Below are positions 19,234-31,616 of a stretch of DNA of 64,000 nucleotides, one piece after another (position 1 is the stretch's first letter; each line of letters begins with the position of its first letter). Below the pieces are notes generated by a model. That model saw only the letters and a program-made list of their open reading frames with translations. It had not been told where the DNA came from and did not search any database. Source of the stretch: JAAFIP01 sp963775085 (GTDB taxonomy: Bacteria; Pseudomonadota; Gammaproteobacteria; Burkholderiales; Burkholderiaceae_C). Location of the stretch: positions 1-64,000 of the forward strand of contig CAVZHO010000006.1 in the NCBI GenBank assembly GCA_963775085.1, written 5' to 3'. Both the position numbers and the translations under genes were made by a program.

Positions 19234-21204
19234 ATGAAGTTAATTCAATACTTGGCAGGTCTTGTGCTTGTAAGTGCGCTCGCTGCTTGTGGTGCGGGTG
19301 GTGGCAATCCTGGAGCTACCGGTTCCGGAGCCACGACTGCAACCGGTGGCGCGCCGACGGGGACCATTACATCTACCGTCACTGGTTCTCCTACCATCGC
19401 TTCCCAAGTGGCATCAGTAGCTATTCGCAGTAGCACACCGCAAATTCGTTCCGACGGTACGTCGATTGCAACCATTATCGTTAACGCTATTGACGTGAAC
19501 AACGGATTGTTAGCCGGTGCTCCAGTGAGCTTGAGCGCCAGTTCAGGAGTACTCAATTCCTCGTCTGGTACGACGGATGCCAACGGAATTGCAACTTTTA
19601 CCTTCTCTTCGGGTGTGGTCGATAGCTCCAACCGCGTCGCTACTATTGTCGCGACTAGCAATCAAAAAACAGCGCAAACGCAGGTCAGAATAGTTGGTGG
19701 TACGGTTTCACTGGACGGTGGCGGTGTAAATACATTGCTCGTGGGCGGTACCCCGGCTACTTTGTCCGCTACGGTGCGTGACGCTACTGGTGTAGTCGCA
19801 GCCGGAGTGCCTGTAACGTTTGAATCCAGCAACCCTTCGGTTATCGGCATTAGTACCAGAACAGTGACAACTAATTCTGCTGGTGTCGCGGCGGTTAGCG
19901 TGTCTGCAACCTCCGCTGGTAGTGCTAATATTTCCGCATCCGCCAATGGCGTTACCTCTGTGTTTGGCTTTACTTCTTCGGCGAGCGGCTCTGGTTTCTA
20001 TGTTTCATCGCCTGCCAATGGGTCGGTCATTACCACCGGCACCCCTCAGCTGATATCTGTGGTTGCGGCGGGCGTGAATGCCGTCACATTCGCCACAACG
20101 ATTGGTTTGTTTGCCAATGGCGCGCAGGTTCAAACCGTAGCCGTCGTTGGTGGCGTGGCTTCTGCTGTACTGACCTCAAACGCGGCGGGTTCTGCAAATA
20201 TCACTGCGTTCGATCCGGTAGCCTCCACCCTGAGAACTGCAAACACTTCCATCGTCGTTTCACCGCCAGTGTCAAGTGCCAACAAGATATTGCTGACTGC
20301 CAACAAGACCAACGTCCCGATCTCTACAGCAACCGCTCAAAATGCAATTCAAATCAAGGCCAGGGCAGTTCTCAACTCCGGGGGTACGGATGTCGGAGTG
20401 TTCAATGTGCCTGTTTTGTTTTCTATCAGCGGCGGACCCGGTGCAGGCGAGGCTTTGAGTCAGGCAATTGCGTTCACTGATGCAAGTGGGAATGCAGTGA
20501 CGAGCTTTATTGCTGGCACGCAAGCGACCACCCAAAATGGTGTGAAGGTACACGCACAAATCCTGAATTCTGCTGTAGGCACGGGTGTGTTGCCATCCAA
20601 TAGTGACCTGATTTTGACGATTGGTAGCCAAGCCCTATCGGTCGTATTCACCGCTGGCACTACGATCATTCCATCTGCGGACAATACTTTTTATGATTTG
20701 CCCATGAGTGCCCAGGTAACGGATTCCAATGGAAATGCCGTGGCTAACGAGGTTGTGAGTTTGAGCCTCAAACCCTACGCTTTTACAACTGGGCAAAACG
20801 CCTGCGCTCCAGTCAATGCTTTCACTTACTGCACCGAAGATCGCGATGGCAACGGATCGTTGGACATTGGCGAGGACGGGGTACGACGTGAAATACCAAA
20901 TAACCTTAGCTCGCTGGCGTGCGGGTCACCTCTCTTTGGCTCAACCGATGGACTGCTGACACCTCCGAACGCGTCTGCTGGCAGTGTGCCTGGTACGATT
21001 ACAACAAATGCAGAGGGTGTTGCAAGCTTCAAACTGACCTATCTCAAAGGGAATGCAAGATGGGTCGTGGTTAAACTCTCCGCGACTGTGGCATCCTCGG
21101 GTACAGAATCAAGTTATTCGTCCATATTCAGATTGACACCTTCAGCCACTGATGCTTCAGACCCCGCTAAGTGCCCGTTGCCAGATTCACCTTTCAACTT
21201 TTAA
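19234..21204 (+). CDS. Large Ig-like (Big-type) lipoprotein in the pil-aro interval
   Basis: A 656-residue lipoprotein. The signal peptide ends with lipobox LAAC near residue 19, followed by a Gly/Ala/Thr-rich linker. The body is Ser/Thr/Val-rich and looks like a string of four or five Ig-like modules of the invasin/Big_1 type, each with a pattern such as ATIIVNAIDVNNGLLAGAPV, then GVATFTF-type or TDANGIATFTF closing strands. Acidic Asp/Asn runs near 530-545 (EDRDGNGSLDIGED) resemble a calcium site. It starts 46 bp after pilQ on the same strand and overlaps the longest possible aroK frame. A surface or pilus-associated role is inferred from position. The function is unknown. Confidence 0.8.
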   Translation: MKLIQYLAGLVLVSALAACGAGGGNPGATGSGATTATGGAPTGTITSTVTGSPTIASQVASVAIRSSTPQIRSDGTSIATIIVNAIDVNNGLLAGAPVSLSASSGVLNSSSGTTDANGIATFTFSSGVVDSSNRVATIVATSNQKTAQTQVRIVGGTVSLDGGGVNTLLVGGTPATLSATVRDATGVVAAGVPVTFESSNPSVIGISTRTVTTNSAGVAAVSVSATSAGSANISASANGVTSVFGFTSSASGSGFYVSSPANGSVITTGTPQLISVVAAGVNAVTFATTIGLFANGAQVQTVAVVGGVASAVLTSNAAGSANITAFDPVASTLRTANTSIVVSPPVSSANKILLTANKTNVPISTATAQNAIQIKARAVLNSGGTDVGVFNVPVLFSISGGPGAGEALSQAIAFTDASGNAVTSFIAGTQATTQNGVKVHAQILNSAVGTGVLPSNSDLILTIGSQALSVVFTAGTTIIPSADNTFYDLPMSAQVTDSNGNAVANEVVSLSLKPYAFTTGQNACAPVNAFTYCTEDRDGNGSLDIGEDGVRREIPNNLSSLACGSPLFGSTDGLLTPPNASAGSVPGTITTNAEGVASFKLTYLKGNARWVVVKLSATVASSGTESSYSSIFRLTPSATDASDPAKCPLPDSPFNF

Positions 21205-21740
21205 TTAGCACAGTATTGATCTCCCTCATCGGCCTCCCCGGCTCGGGCAAATCCACTGTGGGGCGACAGCTCGCCCGGCGGCTGGATTTGCCCTTTATTG
21301 ATTCTGACCCTGAGATCGAGCGGCGCATTGGCTGCTCTATCCGGGAGTATTTTGAGCGCGAGGGGGAGGAGAGCTTTCGTGATGCTGAAGAAGCGACGAT
21401 TGCTGAAATTACGCGTACACACGCTGGCGTGTTGTCTACAGGGGGTGGCACGGTGCTGCGCCAATCCAACCGCGACAAGCTGCGTGCCAGTGGCCAGGTG
21501 ATCTATCTGCGTGCTAACCCCGAAGATGTATTTAGACGGCTGCGGCATGACCGTAACCGCCCTTTGCTTCAAGTGGGCGATCCATTGCAGCGCTTGCGTG
21601 ATTTATTCGCTGTGCGTGACCCTTTGTACCGAGAGACCGCGCACTTTGTAGTGGATACGGGACGGCCTTCGGTGGCCACACTGGTAAATATGATGGTGAT
21701 GCAGCTCGAGCTGGCCGGTGCCTTGCCGCCAATGCAGTGA
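21171..21740 (+). CDS. aroK: Shikimate kinase AroK
   Basis: Phosphorylates shikimate at the 3-hydroxyl in aromatic amino acid synthesis. The Walker A motif is GLPGSGKSTVG. DSDPEIERRIG carries the shikimate-binding Asp, GGGTVLR the substrate-binding glycines, and DRNRPLL the lid arginine. Two starts are possible. GTG at 21171 overlaps the Ig-like gene by 34 bp and adds 15 residues. TTG at 21216 gives about 174 residues beginning ISLIGLPG, which matches the family better. Neither has a strong ribosome binding site, so translational coupling to the upstream gene is likely. Confidence 0.93.
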   Translation: MPVARFTFQLLISTVLISLIGLPGSGKSTVGRQLARRLDLPFIDSDPEIERRIGCSIREYFEREGEESFRDAEEATIAEITRTHAGVLSTGGGTVLRQSNRDKLRASGQVIYLRANPEDVFRRLRHDRNRPLLQVGDPLQRLRDLFAVRDPLYRETAHFVVDTGRPSVATLVNMMVMQLELAGALPPMQ

Positions 21741-21750
21741 TAATTAGCGG

Positions 21751-22875
21751 GTGAATGCAACCTCTCCACCACCCCATCGCCTGTCGATAGCGCTAGGCGA
21801 GCGCTCCTACCCCATTTTGATTGGAGCGGGCTTGTTTGACCAAGCCAGCAGTTACGCCAGCGTGCCCGGCGCGCACACCGCGCTGGTGGTGAGCAACAGC
21901 ACGGTAGCACCCCTGTACGCGCAGCGTTTGGTGGCTGCCCTGCGCGGCAAATACGCCCAGGTGCACACCGTGGTGCTGCCCGAAGGCGAGGCGCACAAAA
22001 CCTGGCAAACCTTGAACCTGATATTTGACGCGCTGCTGGAAAAAGGCTGCGACCGCAAGACTGTGCTGTTTGCCTTGGGCGGCGGTGTGGTGGGCGATAT
22101 GACGGGTTTTGCCGCTGCCAGCTATATGCGTGGTGTGCCCTTTGTGCAAGTGCCCACTACGCTATTGGCCCAGGTGGACTCGTCGGTGGGCGGCAAGACA
22201 GCCATCAATCACCCGTTGGGTAAAAACATGATCGGCGCGTTTTACCAACCGCAGTTGGTAGTGTGCGATCTCGATACGCTCAAAACGCTTCCTGCGCGCG
22301 AGATGTCGGCAGGCCTGGCCGAGGTCATCAAATACGGGCCGATCTACGACATGGCCTTTATGGACTGGCTGGAGCAGCACATGGAGGGCCTGCGCGTGGG
22401 CGATGCTACGCTTCTGGCCCACGCCGTGCAGCGCAGCTGCGAGATCAAGGCGCTGGTCGTGGGCGCTGACGAGCGCGAGCAGGGCGTGCGCGCCCACCTC
22501 AACTTTGGCCACACCTTTGGCCATGCCATCGAGGCGGGCATGGGCTATGGCGCCTGGCTGCATGGCGAGGCAGTGGGCTGTGGCATGGTCATGGCGGCGC
22601 GGCTGTCGCAGGCGCTGGGTCTGATCGATGCGGCATTGGTGCAGCGGCTACAGCTCTTGATCGAGCGTGCTGGTTTGCCTACCGTGGCACCCAGTTTGGC
22701 GCTGCATGGCGCTACCGATGTACCCGAGCGTTACTTGCAACTCATGCGGGGCGATAAAAAGTCGCAGGCTGGTGAGATCAAGTTCATCACCCTTGAGGCA
22801 CCCGGCCGTGCCGGTGTACGTGGCGCGCCGGAACCTGTAGTGCGCCAGGTGATAGCGCAAAGCCTGGGAACTTAA
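21751..22875 (+). CDS. aroB: 3-dehydroquinate synthase AroB
   Basis: NAD- and metal-dependent enzyme converting DAHP to 3-dehydroquinate, the second step of the shikimate pathway. Signatures are ALGGGVVGDMTGFAAA (NAD binding), VPTTLLAQVDSSVGGKTAIN, the metal-site region AEVIKYGPI, LNFGHTFGHAIE, and GDKKSQAGEI. It has a GTG start 10 bp after aroK. The length is 374. Standard aroK-aroB pair. Confidence 0.96.
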   Translation: MNATSPPPHRLSIALGERSYPILIGAGLFDQASSYASVPGAHTALVVSNSTVAPLYAQRLVAALRGKYAQVHTVVLPEGEAHKTWQTLNLIFDALLEKGCDRKTVLFALGGGVVGDMTGFAAASYMRGVPFVQVPTTLLAQVDSSVGGKTAINHPLGKNMIGAFYQPQLVVCDLDTLKTLPAREMSAGLAEVIKYGPIYDMAFMDWLEQHMEGLRVGDATLLAHAVQRSCEIKALVVGADEREQGVRAHLNFGHTFGHAIEAGMGYGAWLHGEAVGCGMVMAARLSQALGLIDAALVQRLQLLIERAGLPTVAPSLALHGATDVPERYLQLMRGDKKSQAGEIKFITLEAPGRAGVRGAPEPVVRQVIAQSLGT

Positions 22876-22896
22876 GTGGTGGTGGTAACTATGAAT

Positions 22897-22950
22897 GCTA
22901 TTATAAATATAGCTACTCACGTCCATATGACAAGGACTATGCGCCTATTT
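22897..22950 (-). repeat. Dispersed hairpin repeat, copy D
   Basis: Minus-orientation copy beginning GCTATTATAAATATAGCT and ending GACAAGGACTATG plus CGCCTATTT. It fills most of the 95-bp gap between aroB and the dNTPase gene and ends 20 bp before the latter's start. Confidence 0.8.
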
Positions 22951-22970
22951 GGCAGGTAAAAATCATCAAC

Positions 22971-24110
22971 ATGCAGCTTGCACCCTACGCCAGCCTCCCC
23001 AGCGCCAGCCGTGGCCGGCGCCATGTCGAACCGCTGGGACAGCACCGCTCGGAGCAACGCAGCGAGTATCAAAGGGACCGCGACCGCATCGTCCACTCCA
23101 GCGCGTTTCGCCGTCTGGTCTATAAAACCCAGGTGTTTTTAAACCATGAAGGCGACCTGTTTCGCACCCGATTGACGCATTCACTCGAAGTCGCCCAGCT
23201 GGGCCGCAGCATGGCCCGCGCGCTGGGGCTCAATGAAGACCTGGTCGAAGCCATCGCCCTGGCACATGACCTGGGCCACACCCCCTTTGGCCACGCCGGG
23301 CAAGACGCACTGAACGCCTGCATGCAGGCGCACGGCGGCTTTGAGCACAACCTGCAAAGTCTGCGCGTGGTGGATACGCTGGAAGAGCGCTACCCCAGTT
23401 TTGACGGACTGAACCTCACGTTTGAGACCCGCGAAGGCATCCTCAAACATTGCTCCGCAACCAATGCCCAGCGCATCGAGGCGCAAGAGCCAGGCGGTGT
23501 GGCACAACGCTTTATCCAGCGCAGCCAGCCCAGCCTGGAGGCGCAACTGACCAACCTGGCCGACGAGATTGCCTACAACGCCCACGACATGGACGACGGC
23601 GTGCGCTCAGGACTCATCCGTATCGAACAGCTCACCAGCTTGGACTTGTTTGCGCAGTTCCATAGCCAGGTGCTGCGGCAATACCCCGCGCTCGGGGGCC
23701 GCAGACTGCTGTATGAGGTGATCCGCCGCATGCTCAGCAGCCAGGTATATGACGTGATCGAGACGACGCGCAGCGCCCTGGTGTCACAACAGGTGGGCAG
23801 CGCCGATGCCGCGCGTGCCGCGCCGCCGTTGGTGCAATTTTCCAGCTCCATGCGTCATAAGTCCAATGCGGTAAAGCACTGGCTGCTGCACAATTTATAC
23901 CGCCACCCGCAGGTAATGCAAACCACGGTGCAGGCGCAGCGCATTGTGCGCGACTTGTTTGCCGCCTACACTGGCCAGCCCCAGCAGTTGCCCGCAAGCT
24001 ACGCCCAGCAGGCCAACCAGCCCCGCGCCGTAGCCGATTACATTGCCGGCATGACCGACCGCCACGCCCAGCGCGAGCATGAACGCTTGCTGCAAGTGGC
24101 GGCGATTTAG
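22971..24110 (+). CDS. dGTPase-like deoxynucleotide triphosphohydrolase (HD domain)
   Basis: HD-superfamily hydrolase that removes triphosphate from dNTPs, resembling the Dgt type 2 family. Metal-binding residues are visible in RLTHSLEVAQLGR and in AHDLGHTPFGHAG, with a further Asp in DEIAYNAHDMDDG. The N-terminal motif SEQRSEYQRDRDRIVHSSAF is typical. The length of 379 matches the short Dgt family common in beta- and alphaproteobacteria. It follows aroB as in many related genomes. Confidence 0.92.
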   Translation: MQLAPYASLPSASRGRRHVEPLGQHRSEQRSEYQRDRDRIVHSSAFRRLVYKTQVFLNHEGDLFRTRLTHSLEVAQLGRSMARALGLNEDLVEAIALAHDLGHTPFGHAGQDALNACMQAHGGFEHNLQSLRVVDTLEERYPSFDGLNLTFETREGILKHCSATNAQRIEAQEPGGVAQRFIQRSQPSLEAQLTNLADEIAYNAHDMDDGVRSGLIRIEQLTSLDLFAQFHSQVLRQYPALGGRRLLYEVIRRMLSSQVYDVIETTRSALVSQQVGSADAARAAPPLVQFSSSMRHKSNAVKHWLLHNLYRHPQVMQTTVQAQRIVRDLFAAYTGQPQQLPASYAQQANQPRAVADYIAGMTDRHAQREHERLLQVAAI

Positions 24111-24200
24111 TGTATTTGCCGAGCCCTTTCGTGCATAAACCAAAATACAATCAAAGCAAAGCAAAGCAATGCACTGCAGCCATTCCACCCCGGAGCATCC

Positions 24201-24851
24201 ATGAGTTTCCTTAACGAGCTCAAAAACCAAGCCCAGTCACTGCAAAACCAGCAGCAAGGCAACCAGCAAAGTGTGGCTGCCAATACCGAGGTGACCGAGA
24301 TCGCCTGCAAGGTAGCCAACAAATACCTGCAAGAGCTGTGCGCCCAGCTCAACGTCATCACGCCCCCAGCGCACGGAAACTACAGCCTGGACGGCAAGTC
24401 CCCGTGGCCCGCACTCAAGCTGAGTGGTTTTCGCTGCGATGCCCGTAAAAAAATGCTGCGTGGCAAAGAAGCATTTGACTATATTGCCGTGGGCTGGAAC
24501 CTTACCCCCACCACCGGCCAGGTGGCGCACCACAGCCTCACCGTCAACTTCCCGCCCGAACTGGAGCGTGTGCAACAGCGCCTGGGCATCGGCCAGATCC
24601 GCCATGAGCGCAAAGATATCCGCCACCCCGAAACCAATAAGCTGCAAGCCTATGTGTTTGACTACGACACCGCCAGCAGCGGCAGCATCACGCTTACCCC
24701 CGAGCATGATGCAGGGCACATAGCCTTCAGGGTATGCTGCGTCGGCGGCTTTCAGGTGCTAAACGCCCGCTACCCAGCCAACCAGGTCAACCAGGCACTG
24801 CTCGACGAGCTGGCCAAGCACCTGGTGGGGCAGACGAGCCGGTTTGGGTGA
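24201..24851 (+). CDS. Conserved hypothetical protein
   Basis: A 216-residue soluble protein I do not recognise by family. The N-terminus is Gln/Asn-rich and predicted helical (SFLNELKNQAQSLQNQQQG), with no signal peptide or membrane segment. The middle has alternating hydrophobic strands. Two cysteines lie in FRVCCVGG near the C-terminus. It has a normal start with GGAGCATCC upstream. The left inverted repeat of the RAYT element begins 5 bp after its stop. Confidence 0.7.
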   Translation: MSFLNELKNQAQSLQNQQQGNQQSVAANTEVTEIACKVANKYLQELCAQLNVITPPAHGNYSLDGKSPWPALKLSGFRCDARKKMLRGKEAFDYIAVGWNLTPTTGQVAHHSLTVNFPPELERVQQRLGIGQIRHERKDIRHPETNKLQAYVFDYDTASSGSITLTPEHDAGHIAFRVCCVGGFQVLNARYPANQVNQALLDELAKHLVGQTSRFG

Positions 24852-24855
24852 GATT

Positions 24856-24880
24856 CTTTAAATGGGGTCAGATCAAATTT
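24856..24880 (+). repeat. Left 25-bp inverted repeat of the RAYT unit
   Basis: Exact reverse complement of 25714-25738, starting 5 bp after the stop codon of the upstream hypothetical gene. Confidence 0.9.
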
Positions 24881-24904
24881 ATCATAATCCGGTAAACTGT
24901 TCCC

Positions 24905-25636
24905 ATGGCCCGCCAACCCCGCCTCACCCTGCCCGACTATCCCCACCACATCATCCAGCGCGGTAACAACCGCCAGGCTATTTTTGCTGATGTGGCGGAT
25001 TACCAAGCGCTTTTGACGTTTGTGCAAGAGGCCGCGCTGCAAAACAAAGTGGCCATCCATAGTTATGTGCTGATGACTAACCACCTGCATCTGCTGGCCA
25101 CACCGCAAGATGAGGTGGGCCTGCCGCTGATGATGCAGCAGGTGGGGCGCAGCTATGTGCGGCTGTTTAACAAGCGTACTCAGCGCAGCGGCACGTTGTT
25201 TGAGGGGCGCTACAAAAGCACATTGATCCAGACCGAACGCTATTTGCTGGCCTGCATGGCCTATATTGACTTGAATCCCGTGCGCGCGGGCATGGTGGCG
25301 CAGGCGCAAGACTACCCGTGGAGCAGCTACGGCCACTACGCTGGGCTGCGTACCGACCCGCTTATTACGCCGCACCCGCATTTTTGGAACCTGGGTAACA
25401 TGCCTTTTGCACGCGAAGCCGCCTACGTAGACCTGGTGCGCGTGGGCGTGGGCAAGGCGGATGAGCGCTCACTTACCAACACGGCGTTGCGCAGTTGGGC
25501 GCTGGGGGATGAAGAGTTTTTGGCGGATTTAGAGAAATACACCCACCGGCGGGTCCGCCCAGGGGTGAAGGGCAGGCCGTTTAAAGTGCCTCCGGGAGAT
25601 GCAGAATCGAATGTTGATAAAGAAATTGGCCCATAG
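24905..25636 (+). CDS. REP-associated tyrosine transposase (RAYT), Y1_Tnp family
   Basis: Single-strand HUH endonuclease related to IS200/IS605 transposases. In known RAYTs the substrate is REP hairpins elsewhere in the genome. The N-terminal LPDYPHHIIQRGNNRQAIF, the metal-binding HxH in VLMTNHLHLLATP, and the catalytic tyrosine region MAYIDLNPVRAGMV (Tyr with the typical N-P-V-R-A context) are all intact. The C-terminus is a basic tail. The length of 243 is ordinary. The gene is flanked by perfect 25-bp inverted repeats, and its TAG stop lies in a copy of the dispersed hairpin repeat. It is probably functional. Confidence 0.9.
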   Translation: MARQPRLTLPDYPHHIIQRGNNRQAIFADVADYQALLTFVQEAALQNKVAIHSYVLMTNHLHLLATPQDEVGLPLMMQQVGRSYVRLFNKRTQRSGTLFEGRYKSTLIQTERYLLACMAYIDLNPVRAGMVAQAQDYPWSSYGHYAGLRTDPLITPHPHFWNLGNMPFAREAAYVDLVRVGVGKADERSLTNTALRSWALGDEEFLADLEKYTHRRVRPGVKGRPFKVPPGDAESNVDKEIGP

Positions 25637-25671
25637 TCCCTGTCCTGTGGACATATTCAGCTATTATTTTT
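25632..25671 (+). repeat. Dispersed hairpin repeat, copy E
   Basis: Plus-orientation copy starting CATAGTCCCTGTCC, then GGACATATTCAGCTATTA. It supplies the RAYT stop codon (25634-25636) and lies inside the inverted-repeat-bounded unit. Confidence 0.8.
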
Positions 25672-25713
25672 GATGTGTCCCTATTTGATTTGAACGTTAG
25701 AAAGTAAGAAATT

Positions 25714-25738
25714 AAATTTGATCTGACCCCATTTAAAG
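25714..25738 (-). repeat. Right 25-bp inverted repeat of the RAYT unit
   Basis: Exact reverse complement of 24856-24880, ending 67 bp before the gltB start. Confidence 0.9.
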
Positions 25739-25805
25739 TGTTTGAGTTATTTGCTGCGCTGCACTAAACTCAGCTTCCCCCTTTTGGAAATCACTGGAGA
25801 AGCAC

Positions 25806-30639
<4,834 letters not shown>

Positions 30640-30643
<4 letters not shown>

Positions 30644-30993
30644 GTGCTCAGGTTACGTTAGGTGCCAGCAGTTTTGCGCTGGGTTTGAAAGCACCGTACT
30701 ACGCGGTGATTTTCAGCAACCAGCGCACCGAGGGCGACCAAGGCTACGGCGCGATGGCAGACCGTATGGTCGAGTTGGCTGCGCAGCAGACCGGCTACCT
30801 GGGCGTAGAGAGTGTGCGCGGCGCTGACGGCTTTGGCATCACGGTCAGCTACTGGGACAGCGAGCAGGCTATCGTCGCTTGGAAAGCAAATGCAGAGCAT
30901 CGGCAAGCGCAGTCCAGGGGCTGGAGCACCTGGTATTCGCACTTTGAACTGCGTATTAGTAAAGTCGAGCGTGCCTACGCCATGCAGGTCTGA
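30640..30993 (+). CDS. Antibiotic biosynthesis monooxygenase (ABM) domain protein
   Basis: A 117-residue dimeric alpha/beta-barrel fold protein. Visible features are YYAVIFSNQRTEGDQGYGAM, a central GYLGVESVRGADGFGITVSYW, and the terminal WYSHFELRISKVERAYAM with the aromatic residues typical of the ABM family. The GTG start overlaps the restored gltB stop codon (GTGA), showing that it belongs to the glt transcript and that the C-terminal gltB frame is real. Substrate unknown. ABM proteins act on quinones or heme, or serve as stress proteins, so no specific role is assigned. Confidence 0.85.
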
Positions 30994-31006
30994 GTTTTGT
31001 ATGTAT

Positions 31007-31062
31007 TTTAGCCTGCTAGCCCAATAGAATATAGCGTAAGCAGCTATTAAATCAATAGTAAT
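31007..31062 (+). repeat. Dispersed hairpin repeat, degenerate copy F
   Basis: The right half GCGTAAGCAGCTATTAAATC is well kept. The left half (GCCTGCTAGCCC) has diverged. It ends 11 bp before the DUF4258 start. Confidence 0.65.
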
Positions 31063-31073
31063 TTTTAAAAAAT

Positions 31074-31361
31074 ATGTCCATTTTGTATTCTGCGCATGCG
31101 CTAAAACGGATGTTCCAGCGTGGGCTCACGCTACAAACCGTTGCGCGGGCACTGGAGCAGGGCGAAGTAATAACGCACTATCCGGATGACCAGCCTTATC
31201 CCAGCAAGCTGGTGTTGGGTTGGGATGCGGGCGTGCCCGTGCATGTGGTTGCAGCTTTAACCGACCAAGGCGATACTGTAGTGATACCGCTTACGGACCC
31301 GAACCAGATTTGTGGGACGGAACTTTTAAAAGGAAACTGCCATGAAATGCGTGATCTGTAA
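31074..31361 (+). CDS. DUF4258 protein, probable toxin of a TA pair
   Basis: A 95-residue protein with the DUF4258 pattern: YSAHALKRMFQRGLT near the start, then EVITHYPDDQPYPSKLVLGW, ending with DTVVIPLTDPNQI. The HALKRMxxRG motif resembles the MqsR/RelE-like toxins. It overlaps the next gene by 20 bp. Its partner has an MqsA-type zinc finger, so I call it the toxin of a type II-like module. RNase activity is inferred only. Confidence 0.8.
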   Translation: MSILYSAHALKRMFQRGLTLQTVARALEQGEVITHYPDDQPYPSKLVLGWDAGVPVHVVAALTDQGDTVVIPLTDPNQICGTELLKGNCHEMRDL

Positions 31362-31569
31362 ACATGGAGCTACCCATTCGGGGCGCACCACCGTCACCCT
31401 GGAGCGAGGCGAATCTGTCATTGCATACAAGAATGTACCTGCACAGATTTGCGATAACTGCGGCGAAGCTTATGTGAACGAGCAGGTGAGCGCGGACTTG
31501 ATGGCAGCTGCTGAACAATCGGTACGCGATGGCGTGGAGTTTGATGTGCGCCGCTACGCTGCAGCATGA
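31342..31569 (+). CDS. MqsA/YgiT-type zinc-finger antitoxin
   Basis: A 75-residue protein with two CxxC pairs, CVICKHG at the N-terminus and CDNCGEAY in the middle, the YgiT-type zinc finger of MqsA antitoxins. The C-terminal helix-turn-helix of full MqsA is missing, as in the short partners of DUF4258 proteins. It starts inside the toxin frame, so the two are coupled. It lies 47 bp before gltD, and the pair would be co-transcribed with the glt genes unless it has its own promoter. Confidence 0.82.
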   Translation: MKCVICKHGATHSGRTTVTLERGESVIAYKNVPAQICDNCGEAYVNEQVSADLMAAAEQSVRDGVEFDVRRYAAA

Positions 31570-31616
31570 AGTTGGACAAACTGCGAACTTAACGAATTAC
31601 TATCTTGGATTGAATC

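Larger units (their letters stand above)
24856..25738. mobile_element. RAYT unit bounded by perfect 25-bp inverted repeats
   Basis: The 25 bases at 24856-24880 (starting CTTTAAATGGGGTCAG) are the exact reverse complement of 25714-25738. Between them lie one RAYT gene and one copy of the hairpin repeat, 883 bp in all. A GGGGTCAGA-type motif beside Y1 transposase genes is something I recall from other proteobacteria. I see no clear target-site duplication, as expected for an HUH-type enzyme. Confidence 0.75.
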
